Below are positions 8,688 through 18,058 of a DNA stretch of 64,000 bases, piece after piece. The translations under genes and the position numbers were made by a program. A model generated the notes under the pieces. It saw only the letters and a list, made by a program, of their open reading frames with translations. It had not been told where the DNA came from and did not search any database. How positions within the stretch are numbered: position 1 is the stretch's first letter; every line of letters starts with the position of its first letter. The stretch covers positions 210,659 to 274,658 of the forward strand of contig JBGPHC010000003.1 of the NCBI GenBank assembly GCA_041484195.1, given 5' to 3'. Source of the stretch: PSRI01 sp041484195 (GTDB lineage Bacteria; Bacteroidota; Bacteroidia; Chitinophagales; Chitinophagaceae).

Positions 8688-9932
8688 CTATTTCCTGATC
8701 TGCCCCTCTCCTCTCAAAATCCATTTTTCAGTAACCAGTTTCTCCAGTGCGAAGGGACCACGTGCGTGCAGTTTCTGGGTTGAAATGCCTATTTCGGCTC
8801 CCAGCCCGAATTCTGCCCCGTCGGTGAAGCGGGTGGAGGCATTCATGTACACTGTGGCCGCATCCACCTCATTCAAAAACCGCTCGCAGGCCTCCCTGTT
8901 TTCAGAAACGATTGCTTCCGAATGTTTGGTAGAGTATTCCCGGATATGGCTAAGCGCTTCATCAATATTGCTTACGAGTTTGACCGCACACTTGAGACTG
9001 AGAAATTCCCTCCCAAAATCAGCCGGCTTTGCCTTTTTGAGATAAGGATAGCCCTTCAGTATAGAATAAGCGCTTTTTTCCGCGAACATTTCAACTTCAT
9101 AAGGACCGAACAGTTCTTGCAGCCTTTGCAGGAATTCGGGGGCAATCTTTCGGTCCACCAGCACCGTATCCATCGCATTGCAGACCGAAGGCCTGGAGAC
9201 TTTGGCATTCACTACAATGTTCAATGCCTTTTCCATGGATGCTTGCTCTTGCACATAAACATGACAAACCCCCGCGCCCGTTTCGATTACCGGAACCAGG
9301 CTGTTTTTTCTTACATAACGGATGAGGCTATCCGAACCACGGGGAATGATCACATCCACATATTTGGTGGCATTAATTAGTTCCTTTACCGTTTCCCTGC
9401 CGGAAGGCAGGAGTGTAATGCAGTCCGGGGGAAGCCCATGCTCCTGCAACACTTTTCTGATGATGGAGAGTGCAGCCCTGTTAGTATTTTCCGCGTCGAT
9501 GCTTCCCTTAAGCAGGCAGGCATTCATGCTTCTCAAACACAAAGCCGCTATGTCAAATGTAACATTGGGCCTGGATTCATAAATGGCGGCAACAACGCCC
9601 AGTGGGACCGAACGTTTCTCCAATTCAATTCCATTATTTAGCACACGTTTCGCCAGAATTTTTCCTGATGGGTTAGGGAGTCGGCTTACCTGGCGGATGC
9701 TTTCGGCGATGGACGCGATCCTTTCTTCATTCAGAATTAACCGGTCATTCCTGGGATCATCCTTTTCCTTTTTCGCGAGGTCTTTTTTGTTGGCTCTTAA
9801 AATATCATTGGAACCTGATTCCAGTGCGTCTGCAAGTCTTTCTAAAGTCAGAACGATCTGCCGGTCAGGGACCTTTCTCAAAGCCTCCGATGCCTTGTAA
9901 GTCTTTATAATTAATGAGCGGACCGTTTTCAT
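8688..9932 (-). CDS. proA: Gamma-glutamyl phosphate reductase
   Basis: A 414-residue cytosolic enzyme of the aldehyde-dehydrogenase superfamily, the second step of proline synthesis (NADPH-dependent reduction of glutamyl-5-phosphate to the semialdehyde). The sequence matches ProA over its full usual length: PLGVVAAIYESRPNVTFD near residue 113, the nucleophile Cys in SRPSVCNAMDTVL near residue 250, and the C-terminal FTDGAEFGLGAEIGISTQKLHARGPF. It is 10 bp downstream of proB and surely co-transcribed with it. Regulation in this family is mainly feedback on ProB. Confidence 0.97.
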   Translation of the reverse strand: MKTVRSLIIKTYKASEALRKVPDRQIVLTLERLADALESGSNDILRANKKDLAKKEKDDPRNDRLILNEERIASIAESIRQVSRLPNPSGKILAKRVLNNGIELEKRSVPLGVVAAIYESRPNVTFDIAALCLRSMNACLLKGSIDAENTNRAALSIIRKVLQEHGLPPDCITLLPSGRETVKELINATKYVDVIIPRGSDSLIRYVRKNSLVPVIETGAGVCHVYVQEQASMEKALNIVVNAKVSRPSVCNAMDTVLVDRKIAPEFLQRLQELFGPYEVEMFAEKSAYSILKGYPYLKKAKPADFGREFLSLKCAVKLVSNIDEALSHIREYSTKHSEAIVSENREACERFLNEVDAATVYMNASTRFTDGAEFGLGAEIGISTQKLHARGPFALEKLVTEKWILRGEGQIRK

Positions 9933-9942
9933 TCCGATTTGT

Positions 9943-10977
9943 TTAAAAAATTACAATATCATCCGCATGCGCCGCAATCTTATTTTTCTGACGCAGTTGC
10001 GCCCTGATTTCCGAAGCGTTTAGTTTTGATTTGGCCACACCCAATATTTTTCCTTCTTCATCAATGATCTGAATGACTTCCCCGCTGGTAAAATTCCCCA
10101 TTACTTCATTAATTCCAATTGTCAATAAGCTTTTCCTGGCAAGTAATGCCTTGGCAGCGCCTTTATCAACGTGCAGGCTACCGATTGTGATAGATCCGCT
10201 GGCCAACCATTTTTGCCTGGATTTGAGATCCGAAGCCTGGGGAATGAAGACGGTTCCTTTTGCTCCTGAAATCGCTCCAGAAATCGGATCCTTACCTTCC
10301 AGTCCACAAATGACTACCTTAATTCCTAAAGATGTAGCCAGTTTGGCGAATGTAAGCTTGGAGACCATCCCTCCCAAACCTGAATGAGATTTTCCGGCTT
10401 TCACAAAACTCATGATGGTATCATCAATCTTGTTCACAGTTGAGATCACTTTATTTGAATGGTCCAGCAATCCGCCCACAGAAGTGCATATTACCCAGGT
10501 GGCCGCATCAAAACCGATAGCGATCAGGGCGGCAAGCTCATCGTTATCGGAAAACTTCAATTCAACATTACTCACAAGGTCATTCTCGTTTACCACGGGA
10601 AGGATATCATTCCTCCAGAATTCACCAAAGGTTTCCTTGAGTTGCAGGAACTGCTGCCGGTTGGAGAAATGCTGTCTTTCACACAATGCCTGAGCTACTG
10701 TGAGGCCATATTTTACAAAATATTTCCTGTAAAGTTGTATCAGGATCGGATTGCCGACGGCAGCAGCGGCCTTTCGTTCAATCAGTGCTCCCTTGTAGGA
10801 CTTGAAAAAAGCCTTTCCGCTGGCTACCGCCCCGCTGGATACCAGCACGATATTATGGCTCCTGTTGAGAGTTGCTATATCCGCCGCTACCTTCTTTACA
10901 ATGCCGCTGTTAATATTTCCATGCTGGTCTGTAATGACGGCCGTTCCCAATTTTACTACCAATACCGGCTTAAGCAT
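9943..10977 (-). CDS. proB: Glutamate 5-kinase
   Basis: A 344-residue enzyme that phosphorylates glutamate with ATP in the first, committed step of proline synthesis. The amino-acid-kinase domain starts with VVKLGTAVITD and includes LVSSGAVASGK, ENDLVS and SGLGGMVSKLTFAKLATSLG. A C-terminal PUA-like domain follows from about residue 265 (IGINEVMGNFTSGEVIQIIDEEG), making it slightly shorter than the E. coli protein. proA follows 10 bp later. A possible -7 box (CAAAATTA on the plus strand, 11007-11014) lies about 30 bp upstream, but no TTG sits at the proper spacing, so that promoter is doubtful. Confidence 0.95.
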   Translation of the reverse strand: MLKPVLVVKLGTAVITDQHGNINSGIVKKVAADIATLNRSHNIVLVSSGAVASGKAFFKSYKGALIERKAAAAVGNPILIQLYRKYFVKYGLTVAQALCERQHFSNRQQFLQLKETFGEFWRNDILPVVNENDLVSNVELKFSDNDELAALIAIGFDAATWVICTSVGGLLDHSNKVISTVNKIDDTIMSFVKAGKSHSGLGGMVSKLTFAKLATSLGIKVVICGLEGKDPISGAISGAKGTVFIPQASDLKSRQKWLASGSITIGSLHVDKGAAKALLARKSLLTIGINEVMGNFTSGEVIQIIDEEGKILGVAKSKLNASEIRAQLRQKNKIAAHADDIVIF

Positions 10978-11069
10978 CAGCCAAATTTGTTTATGGATTG
11001 TACCTGCAAAATTACCGATCCTGGTTCAAAGATCACGGTTTGCAGGATGTAAACAACAGTCAGCAGTTG

Positions 11070-11615
11070 TCATTTCTTTTTGGGAGCCGCGCCAGGGGCT
11101 TGTTTTTGGGTTTTCTTCACAAGCCTGATCAGTTCATCGAAAGGAGGGTTATTGTCGTAAGCCTTCACCAGCATTCCCTGTCTGTTATATAGACCTACAA
11201 ATGGCGTTCGCTGCAGCTTGAGGTAATTCTTCACTGTAAACGCGAGACCTTCGGTTCCGATCTTGATATTAGGGTATGCCTTGAGGTGGTATTGCTCCTC
11301 GAAACTTTTTATGGAACCATAAGGCACAAAGCTGATCATTAAAATATGGATATCCCTGAACGCAGACATATTCTTTATAAGCTCTTTAGTCAGTTCCTGG
11401 CAGTGCTCACATTCGGGAGAAAAATATATTATCAAGAGCGGTTTGTCATGCTTTATTGCCGATTTCTCAAATACGGTTCCATCCGTCATTTGCAACTTTA
11501 TGGGCGGCAAATCTTTTGGAGGATCAAATGCAGTCTGACCGTTTGCGATAGAAAAAATGGCAGCCATCGGGACTCCGATCACGATGGTCCTGAGCATTTC
11601 GAAAATAAATCTCAT
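11070..11615 (-). CDS. Thioredoxin-like redoxin protein (TlpA/AhpC-TSA type), exported
   Basis: A 181-residue thioredoxin-fold protein. A hydrophobic N-terminus (MLRTIVIGVPMAAIFSIANGQ) looks like a signal peptide, so it is likely periplasmic. The active site is CEHC in LLIIYFSPECEHCQELTKEL near residues 73-76, followed by the cis-Pro region LQRTPFVGLYNRQG. The C-terminus is Lys/Ala/Pro-rich. It may reduce or isomerise disulfides in envelope proteins. A strong promoter match lies 23 bp ahead of the ATG, so it is transcribed independently of the GH63 gene behind it. Confidence 0.85.
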   Translation of the reverse strand: MRFIFEMLRTIVIGVPMAAIFSIANGQTAFDPPKDLPPIKLQMTDGTVFEKSAIKHDKPLLIIYFSPECEHCQELTKELIKNMSAFRDIHILMISFVPYGSIKSFEEQYHLKAYPNIKIGTEGLAFTVKNYLKLQRTPFVGLYNRQGMLVKAYDNNPPFDELIRLVKKTQKQAPGAAPKKK

Positions 11616-11637
11616 TATTATAAAATTTCAGATTTTG

Positions 11638-11666
11638 CAAAGATATGCCGACTTGCTAAACTCAAA
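11638..11666 (-). promoter_or_regulatory. Bacteroidota-type promoter for the thioredoxin-like gene
   Basis: Read on the minus strand this is TTTG (11666-11663), 17 bp, then TATCTTTG (11645-11638). The -7 box fits TANNTTTG exactly and the spacing is within the 17-23 bp known for Flavobacterium/Bacteroides housekeeping promoters. The predicted start of transcription falls roughly 15 bases before the ATG at 11615, giving a short leader. Confidence 0.6.
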
Positions 11667-11675
11667 TATGCTGGT

Positions 11676-14336
11676 CTATGGCCGCCCCGCATTTCCATCT
11701 TCTGCCAGAGGATCCTTCCTGGGCTGTAGCAATCTTGCAATCAACCCTGCCCATCCGGTCTGATGTGAAGAACCCAAACCCGTACCCAAATCGCCATGAA
11801 AATATTCATGGAAAAGGATATAATCTCTAAAATGGGGATCCTTCTGGAATTTCTCAACGTTACCGAATACCGGCCTGCGGCCCTGATCATCTTTTAAAAA
11901 AATCCTGTTCAGTCGCCTGGTAATTTCATCAGCCACTTCATTTAGATTTAGATATTTTCCCGACCCGGTTGGGCATTCCACTTTGAATTCGTTTCCATAG
12001 TATAAATGATATCGTTGCAGGCTTTCAATGATCAGAAAATTCAATGGCATCCAAATGGGGCCTCTCCAATTGGAATTTCCTCCAAATAAACCAGAATCCG
12101 ATTCACCAGGCGTGTATTTAACCGTTTCGATTTGCCCATCAATCTCTAAATGATAAGGATGTTCCAGGTGATATTTGGATATGGCCCTGATTCCATAGTC
12201 GGAGAGAAATTCACTTTCATCCAGCAGCCTTTTCAGAATTCGGGTCATTCTAAAACTCCTCAACAGTGACAATAAATGTCTCTTATCCTCATTCTTCTGA
12301 TGCCAGCGGGAGACTTGCCCGGCGAGGCCAGGTCTGTTTCTGAGAATCCAATCCATTCTTTCCGGCAGATCCTTTATCTGCTGCAACAACTCGTCTTCAA
12401 CTATTTCAACTGCGAATAGCGGAATGGCTCCGACCAGTGAACGCACTTTCAGCTTGATGGTATCGTCATTGGGCAGACGAAGTATATCATAAAAGAATTG
12501 GTCTTCTTCATCCCAGAGGCCGGTCCCTCCTTCTCCCATAGTATTGATGGCTTCGGAAATATAGAGGAAGTGTTCGAAAAATTTAGTGGCCATGTCTTCA
12601 TATACAGGATTGTATTGTGCCAGCTCAAGAGCGATGCGGGTGAGGTTGATAGCATACATGGCCATCCAACTGGTTCCATCAGCCTGCTCGATAATCATAC
12701 CTTCGGGGAGTATGGCGCTCCGGTTCAGAACCCCAATATTGTCCAGTCCCAGAAAGCCTCCCTCGAAAATATTATTGCCTTGTGCATCTTTTCGGTTCAC
12801 CCACCACGTGAAGTTCAGCATCAATTTATGAAATATCGTTTCCAGGAATGGCAGATCGGGCTTGCCATTGTTGTGGAGTTGGTCAATTTTATATACTCTC
12901 CATGCGGCCCAGGCATGTACCGGCGGATTGGCATCACTGAAATTCCACTCATAGGCCGGTAATTGCCCGTTTGGATGCATATACCTTTCATGCGTAAGCA
13001 GCAGCAATTGATCTTTGGCGAATTCAGGATCGATCATTGAAAAAGGAATGCAATGAAAAGCGAGATCCCAGGCAGCGTACCAGGGGTATTCCCACTTGTC
13101 GGGCATGGAAATAACCTGCCGGTTCCTCAGGTGTTTCCATTCATGATTCCTTCCCTTCTTCCTATCTGCGGGTGGCGCCGGCTGGTCTGGATCTCCATGC
13201 AGCCACAGGTCCACTTCATAATAATAAAATTGCTTACTCCATAGCATACCTGCAAATGCCTGGCGTTGTATCAGTTTTTCATCGGCCGACTGCATTTCCT
13301 TTTGCAGGTCTGCGTAAAAAGAATCAGCCTCTTGAATTCTCAAGGCAAACAACCGGTCGAAGTCTTCGAAAGGGCGGTTATTATTATTGGGTTCCAGCCT
13401 TAACCTGATAGTAAATGATCCTCCCGCTTTAATCAACTGATCATAGTTCACAGCCGCCCTGGTGCCTTGTGGATTTTCATTCAACGCCTCTGCCTGACCA
13501 CTAACAATGAAGTCGTTGATGCCATCCTTGGCGCTGGCATTCTTGTTACTGCATTTATATAGTCTTTCCAGGTTGTTCTCATTCTCACAGAACAACAACG
13601 GCGCCTTCTTATCGAGATGCAGCACAGAATCGCCTAAATCCTTGTGGGAAATATTAATATCCCCGACATTAGATGAGATCAGGGAAGGACGATAGTCGCT
13701 ATAGCCCCAGCTCCAGGTGTTACGCGCCCAAATAGAAGGAAGAATATTCAAGGAAGCATCTTCAGCCCCCCGGTTTTCTACTGTGATTCTTATGAGCAGG
13801 TCTTCGGCATCGGCCTTGGCGTATTCTATAAATACATCAAAATATTTATCCTCATCAAAGATCCCTGTATCAACGATTTCAAATTCCGGATCAAGGCGGC
13901 TACGCTTCGCGTTTTCTTCCACTAACCATGCATAAGGATATTCCTGTTGTGGATACTTGTAGAGCATCTTCATATAGGAATGTGTGGGTGTGTTGTCGAG
14001 ATAATAGTACAATTCCTTGACATCCTCTCCGTGATTGCCCTGCTCATTTGTAAGCCCAAAGAATATTTCTTTCAGGATGGGATCTTTTTTATTCCACAGG
14101 GCCAGCGAGAAACAGATGAATTGATTCTCATCGCTAATGCCCGCGATCCCTTCTTCTCCCCAGCGCCAGGCCTTACTGCGAGCCATATCGTGGGTAGTAT
14201 AATTCCAGGCGTCCCCGTTGGGACTATAGTCTTCCCTGATTGTACCCCATTGCCGGTTGGAGACATAAGGTCCCCACTTCTTCCAATTTTTTTGGCCGGA
14301 TTTAGTTTCTTCCAGTCGCAGATTTTCCTGATTCAT
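11676..14336 (-). CDS. GH63-like glucosidase (MGH1-like glycoside hydrolase)
   Basis: An 886-residue cytosolic-looking protein (no signal peptide) of the GH63/MGH1 (alpha/alpha)6-barrel group. The N-terminus WGPYVSNRQWGTIREDYS and NTTHDMARSKAWRWGEEGIAG region is the conserved opening of this family; the barrel part has WDLAFHCIPFSMIDPEFAK, LPAYEWNFSDANPPVHAWA, GLDNIGVLNRS and NWRGPIWMPLNFL. Family members hydrolyse alpha-glucosides such as mannosylglycerate- or trehalose-like substrates, so the true substrate is open. A strong GGAGGAGGAAGGG ribosome site abuts the ATG, unusual for Bacteroidota. It is the last gene of the minus-strand carbohydrate cluster, 214 bp after the aldo/keto reductase. 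Confidence 0.85.
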   Translation of the reverse strand: MNQENLRLEETKSGQKNWKKWGPYVSNRQWGTIREDYSPNGDAWNYTTHDMARSKAWRWGEEGIAGISDENQFICFSLALWNKKDPILKEIFFGLTNEQGNHGEDVKELYYYLDNTPTHSYMKMLYKYPQQEYPYAWLVEENAKRSRLDPEFEIVDTGIFDEDKYFDVFIEYAKADAEDLLIRITVENRGAEDASLNILPSIWARNTWSWGYSDYRPSLISSNVGDINISHKDLGDSVLHLDKKAPLLFCENENNLERLYKCSNKNASAKDGINDFIVSGQAEALNENPQGTRAAVNYDQLIKAGGSFTIRLRLEPNNNNRPFEDFDRLFALRIQEADSFYADLQKEMQSADEKLIQRQAFAGMLWSKQFYYYEVDLWLHGDPDQPAPPADRKKGRNHEWKHLRNRQVISMPDKWEYPWYAAWDLAFHCIPFSMIDPEFAKDQLLLLTHERYMHPNGQLPAYEWNFSDANPPVHAWAAWRVYKIDQLHNNGKPDLPFLETIFHKLMLNFTWWVNRKDAQGNNIFEGGFLGLDNIGVLNRSAILPEGMIIEQADGTSWMAMYAINLTRIALELAQYNPVYEDMATKFFEHFLYISEAINTMGEGGTGLWDEEDQFFYDILRLPNDDTIKLKVRSLVGAIPLFAVEIVEDELLQQIKDLPERMDWILRNRPGLAGQVSRWHQKNEDKRHLLSLLRSFRMTRILKRLLDESEFLSDYGIRAISKYHLEHPYHLEIDGQIETVKYTPGESDSGLFGGNSNWRGPIWMPLNFLIIESLQRYHLYYGNEFKVECPTGSGKYLNLNEVADEITRRLNRIFLKDDQGRRPVFGNVEKFQKDPHFRDYILFHEYFHGDLGTGLGSSHQTGWAGLIARLLQPRKDPLAEDGNAGRP

Positions 14337-14550
14337 ATCCCTTCCTCCTCCTGTAGATTTTCAAAATACAAAGTTGGCAGCATAAGCCCTGATTCATTTA
14401 CTATGATAGAAATATCAAATCCGTTATGAAAGTGTTTGTTACTCCTGAATGGGTTTTGAATTCAAATCCGAATGGTTTTGCGAATCGCCTGTGATGAGGT
14501 GATCCTGTAGAACAATCAATGCTGTGCCTGGCGTCCCAAATTTTGCGGCA

Positions 14551-15546
14551 TTAGCTCCTGAGTATCGCCTCAATAGCATCCAGTTCCGATCCGCTGAATT
14601 CGGGATTCTTTAGGGCGTCAATATTATTATCCAACTGTTGCACAGAACTGGCGCCGATCAGGACCGAAGTGATGCGTTTATCTTTCAACAACCAGGCCAG
14701 CGCCATTTGGGCCAGGCTCTGTTTTCTTTTTTGGGCGATCGCGTTCAGTTTTGAAATCTTTTCAATTTTTTCGGCAGTTATTTCGGAAGCCTTGAGGAAA
14801 CCATGAGGCTTACCGGCTCGTGAATTTTCGGGTATGCCTTTGAGATAGCGGTCTGTCAAAAGCCCCTGTGCTAATGGTGAAAAGGCGATGCAACCCACTC
14901 CCTTCTTTTCCAATACTGCCAGCAGTCCATTTTCCACCCATCTTTCAAACATGGAATATTTTGGCTGATGAATCAGGCAGGGAGTTCCCAATGAACGCAG
15001 AATTTCAATGGCTTTTTCGGCCTCTGCCGCCTGATAATTTGAAATGCCCACATACAATGCCTTACCCTGACGCACAGCCACATCCAATGCCATCATGGTT
15101 TCTTCGAGTGGGGTATCGGGATCGGGCCGATGAGAATAAAAAATATCCACATATTCGAGTTGAAGCCGTTTCAGGCTCTGGTCCAGGCTCGAAATAAGGT
15201 ATTTCCGGGAGCCCCATTCTCCGTATGGGCCGGGCCACATAAGGTAGCCGGCTTTGGTGGAAATGATCAATTCATCCCGCAGCGTTCCAGGGAAATCCTT
15301 CTTCAAAATATTTCCGAAATTTTCTTCCGCCGAACCGGGTTCTGGTCCATAATTATTCGCCAGGTCAAAATGCGTGATGCCCCTGTCAAATGCCCGCCGC
15401 ACGATATTTCTTCCATTATCAAACACATCCACCGAACCGAAATTATGCCAGAGCCCCAATGAAATGGCGGGCAATCTTATTCCGCTTCGCCCGCAACGAT
15501 TATATTTCATGGATTCATATCTGTCTGAAGCTGCAGTGTATATCAT
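14551..15546 (-). CDS. Aldo/keto reductase, YghZ-like (L-glyceraldehyde 3-phosphate reductase type)
   Basis: A 331-residue NADPH-dependent aldo/keto reductase of the AKR14/YghZ group. I keep the longest start because residues ASDRYESMKYNRCGRSG align with the N-terminus known for E. coli YghZ. The catalytic tetrad is visible: Asp in HFDLANNYG, Tyr in the same motif, Lys in ISTKAGY and His in YSHRPDPD. The conserved MWPGPYGEWGSRKYL and the NADPH-site GVGCIAFSPLAQGLLTDRY follow. It lies 20 bp downstream of the GH2 gene and is probably in the same operon, where it may reduce sugar-derived aldehydes. Confidence 0.92.
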   Translation of the reverse strand: MIYTAASDRYESMKYNRCGRSGIRLPAISLGLWHNFGSVDVFDNGRNIVRRAFDRGITHFDLANNYGPEPGSAEENFGNILKKDFPGTLRDELIISTKAGYLMWPGPYGEWGSRKYLISSLDQSLKRLQLEYVDIFYSHRPDPDTPLEETMMALDVAVRQGKALYVGISNYQAAEAEKAIEILRSLGTPCLIHQPKYSMFERWVENGLLAVLEKKGVGCIAFSPLAQGLLTDRYLKGIPENSRAGKPHGFLKASEITAEKIEKISKLNAIAQKRKQSLAQMALAWLLKDKRITSVLIGASSVQQLDNNIDALKNPEFSGSELDAIEAILRS

Positions 15547-15566
15547 AATCCTGACTGGTATTAAAA

Positions 15567-17999
15567 TTATCTTGTTGTAATGGTAATGCTTGCCGAAGTT
15601 AATCCATCCGAGGTTGCTTTCAATTGCACGGTTCCAGGTTTTTCCTTTGACCTGATGACGGCCAGGCAGAGCCCGTTGAATGCCTTACGATGATCTGTCC
15701 GGAAAGACTCCATGCTGGTTTCACTTCCATTGTCCACTGCGGCAATGGAACCTGCTCCGGTCACGGTGAATTTAACGTCATTGCCAGCATCCGGAATAAG
15801 GTTTCCGGCAGCGTCAACGATCTTTACTGTTACAAAAGAAAGGTCATCGCCACCCGATTTGATCGTACTCCTGTCAGGGCTCAAAATGATTTTCGCGGCT
15901 TTGGCAGCAGTATGGATTACTTTGGTCAGAAATATTTTACCATTCTTTCTCGATACTGCTTTCAGGGTCCCTGGCTGGTAAGTGACCCTCCACATTACAT
16001 GCAATTGATCGCCTTCCTTTTTCTTTATGCCCAATGATTTCCCATTCAGGAATAGTTCCACTTCATCTGCCTGATTGTAGTAGGCCCATACATCCACCGC
16101 TTGCCCCTTCTTCCAATTCCAATGCGGAAAAATATGCAGTACCGGCTTATCGGTAAACAGGCTTTGGTATAAATAATAAGAATCCTTTGGAAATCCCGCC
16201 AGGTCAACGATTCCAAAATAGGAACTCCTTGCCGGCCAGGGATATGGAGTTGGTTCACCCAGATAATCAAAGCCGGTCCAGATGAACATGCCGCTTGCAA
16301 AATCATATTTCAATAATTCTTTCAAAGTCTCTTCTTGTGTGGAGCCCCAGGGTACAGAGCAATTGTCGTAAGCGGAACAGGTAAGATCGGCATTGGCATT
16401 CTCAACGGGCTTATCCCAGCGCGCCGGCCAGCGACGAATGCTGTCTGAAGGCATATCATAGTGACTCCTTGTATTTATCGCAGAGACCGTTTCGGTGCCG
16501 ATGAATTTTTTCCCTGGGAATTTATTCTGAAAATTCTTGTACTCTTCGTGATGATAATTGAACCCCACCAGGTCCAACACGCCGGATCTGTAGATCGCAT
16601 TTTCAGGATAGGGATTATTCATGGCGGAAGTGATTGGCCGGTAAATATCCAGCGACCTGATAATCCCTGCCAATTCCTTCGCAATTACGGTTCCTGAACT
16701 GTCTTTGCCGTCTTTTCCGGCCCATTGTTCAGGAATTTCATTCCCGATGCTCCAAATAAATACTGAAGGATGATTCCTGTCTCTCAACACCTGGTCGGTA
16801 AGATCCTTTGCATGCCATTCGTCCCAGTACAGGTGATAGTCATACCGGTTTTTTGCTTTCTTCCACATATCGAAGGCCTCGTCCATGACTATGAATCCCA
16901 TCTCATCCGCCAGATCCAACAATTCCGGCGCAGGAGGGTTATGGGAGGTACGAATTCCATTGATACCCATCCCCTTCAGAATTTGGAATTGTCGTTCCAA
17001 TGCCCTTCGGTTGATGGCGGCGCCCAGGCAGCCAAGATCATGATGATCACAAACGCCGATAATTTTCATGGATTTCCCGTTCAAAGAAAATCCCTTCTCC
17101 ACATCAAAATTGAAATACCTGATTCCTAAATTGGTGCTATACTCATCCAAGAGCTTTCCTCCCACGCTCACGCGTGTAATGACTTTATACAGGTAGGGAT
17201 TACCGGTAGACCATAGCACAGGATCATTCACCTTCAATTGCCAGGCTTCCTCTTTTACCTGGCCGGGTTCCAACTGTATGGGCCCTTCCACCGAAGCGAC
17301 CGCCCTGGAAGAAGCATCATAAATGGTTGTCTTCACTTCAATTGATACAGGGCTCTCGGAAGAATTTTTTATTTTGGTTTGAACGGCGATGTCGGCCGAA
17401 CTTTCACTCACTTCTGGAGTAGAGACATAGGTTCCCCAATGATCCACAAAAACAGGATTCACCTTAGTGAGCCACACATTGCGATATATGCCGGAACCGC
17501 TATACCAGCGTGAATTGGGTTGTTTCGAATTGTCCACCCTTACCGCCATGATATTTTTCTCATTCCCATATTTGAGATAAGGTGTCAGGTCATACCTGAA
17601 AGAAATATACCCATTGGGGCGAATGCCGAGAGAATGTCCATTGATCCATACCTCACTGTTCATATACACGCCATCAAAATCAATGAAAATCTTCCTGTCT
17701 TTTTCTGAGACGGGAATTGTAAATGCTTTTCTGTACCAGCCAATGCCGCCTCTCAATGCTCCGCCGCCGGTACCGGTGGGACTCTCCTTGTCAAATGGCA
17801 GTTCAATACTCCAGTCATGTGGGAGATTGAGCTGCCTCCATGATGCATCATTAAAGCTATTCGCTGAGGCTCCATCGACTTCTCCTAAATTGAATTTCCA
17901 GTCCTTTCCGAAATTTTGGACCGTCCTGGTTTGTGCCTGCAAGCCAAGCGAAGCAAAGGATGCAAGAACCAGGGCAAAAATTAAGCGGTTAAGTTTCAT
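15567..17999 (-). CDS. Glycoside hydrolase family 2, exported beta-galactosidase-like
   Basis: An 810-residue secreted GH2 enzyme. A signal peptide (MKLNRLIFALVLASFASLGLQA) is followed by the sugar-binding domain with LPHDWSIELPF and GGIGWYRKAF, an Ig-like domain, and the TIM barrel. The acid/base Glu is in WSIGNEIPEQW near residue 420 and the nucleophile Glu in GTETVSA near residue 503. FIWTGFDYLGEPTPYPWPARSS and the following DUF4982-like and Ig-like (big-1 type) C-terminal domains are typical of Bacteroidota beta-galactosidases. It sits 59 bp after the clan GH-A gene. In xyloglucan loci such enzymes remove galactosyl side groups; specificity here is inferred from neighbours. Confidence 0.92.
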   Translation of the reverse strand: MKLNRLIFALVLASFASLGLQAQTRTVQNFGKDWKFNLGEVDGASANSFNDASWRQLNLPHDWSIELPFDKESPTGTGGGALRGGIGWYRKAFTIPVSEKDRKIFIDFDGVYMNSEVWINGHSLGIRPNGYISFRYDLTPYLKYGNEKNIMAVRVDNSKQPNSRWYSGSGIYRNVWLTKVNPVFVDHWGTYVSTPEVSESSADIAVQTKIKNSSESPVSIEVKTTIYDASSRAVASVEGPIQLEPGQVKEEAWQLKVNDPVLWSTGNPYLYKVITRVSVGGKLLDEYSTNLGIRYFNFDVEKGFSLNGKSMKIIGVCDHHDLGCLGAAINRRALERQFQILKGMGINGIRTSHNPPAPELLDLADEMGFIVMDEAFDMWKKAKNRYDYHLYWDEWHAKDLTDQVLRDRNHPSVFIWSIGNEIPEQWAGKDGKDSSGTVIAKELAGIIRSLDIYRPITSAMNNPYPENAIYRSGVLDLVGFNYHHEEYKNFQNKFPGKKFIGTETVSAINTRSHYDMPSDSIRRWPARWDKPVENANADLTCSAYDNCSVPWGSTQEETLKELLKYDFASGMFIWTGFDYLGEPTPYPWPARSSYFGIVDLAGFPKDSYYLYQSLFTDKPVLHIFPHWNWKKGQAVDVWAYYNQADEVELFLNGKSLGIKKKEGDQLHVMWRVTYQPGTLKAVSRKNGKIFLTKVIHTAAKAAKIILSPDRSTIKSGGDDLSFVTVKIVDAAGNLIPDAGNDVKFTVTGAGSIAAVDNGSETSMESFRTDHRKAFNGLCLAVIRSKEKPGTVQLKATSDGLTSASITITTR

Positions 18000-18058
18000 T
18001 TTATTTATCTATGCATTTGATATGAGAGATGCAATCAATCCAAGGCTTGGGCGGTTGG

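Noticed and set aside
11007..11014. TANNTTTG box (CAAAATTA on the plus strand) before proB
   Set aside because: There is no TTG at 17-23 bp; the nearest candidates are at 12 and about 39 bp, so it is not listed as a promoter.
10459..11052. A 197-codon plus-strand frame opposite proB
   Set aside because: It overlaps proB, which is certain from its kinase and PUA motifs; the frame has no signature and lacks a ribosome site.
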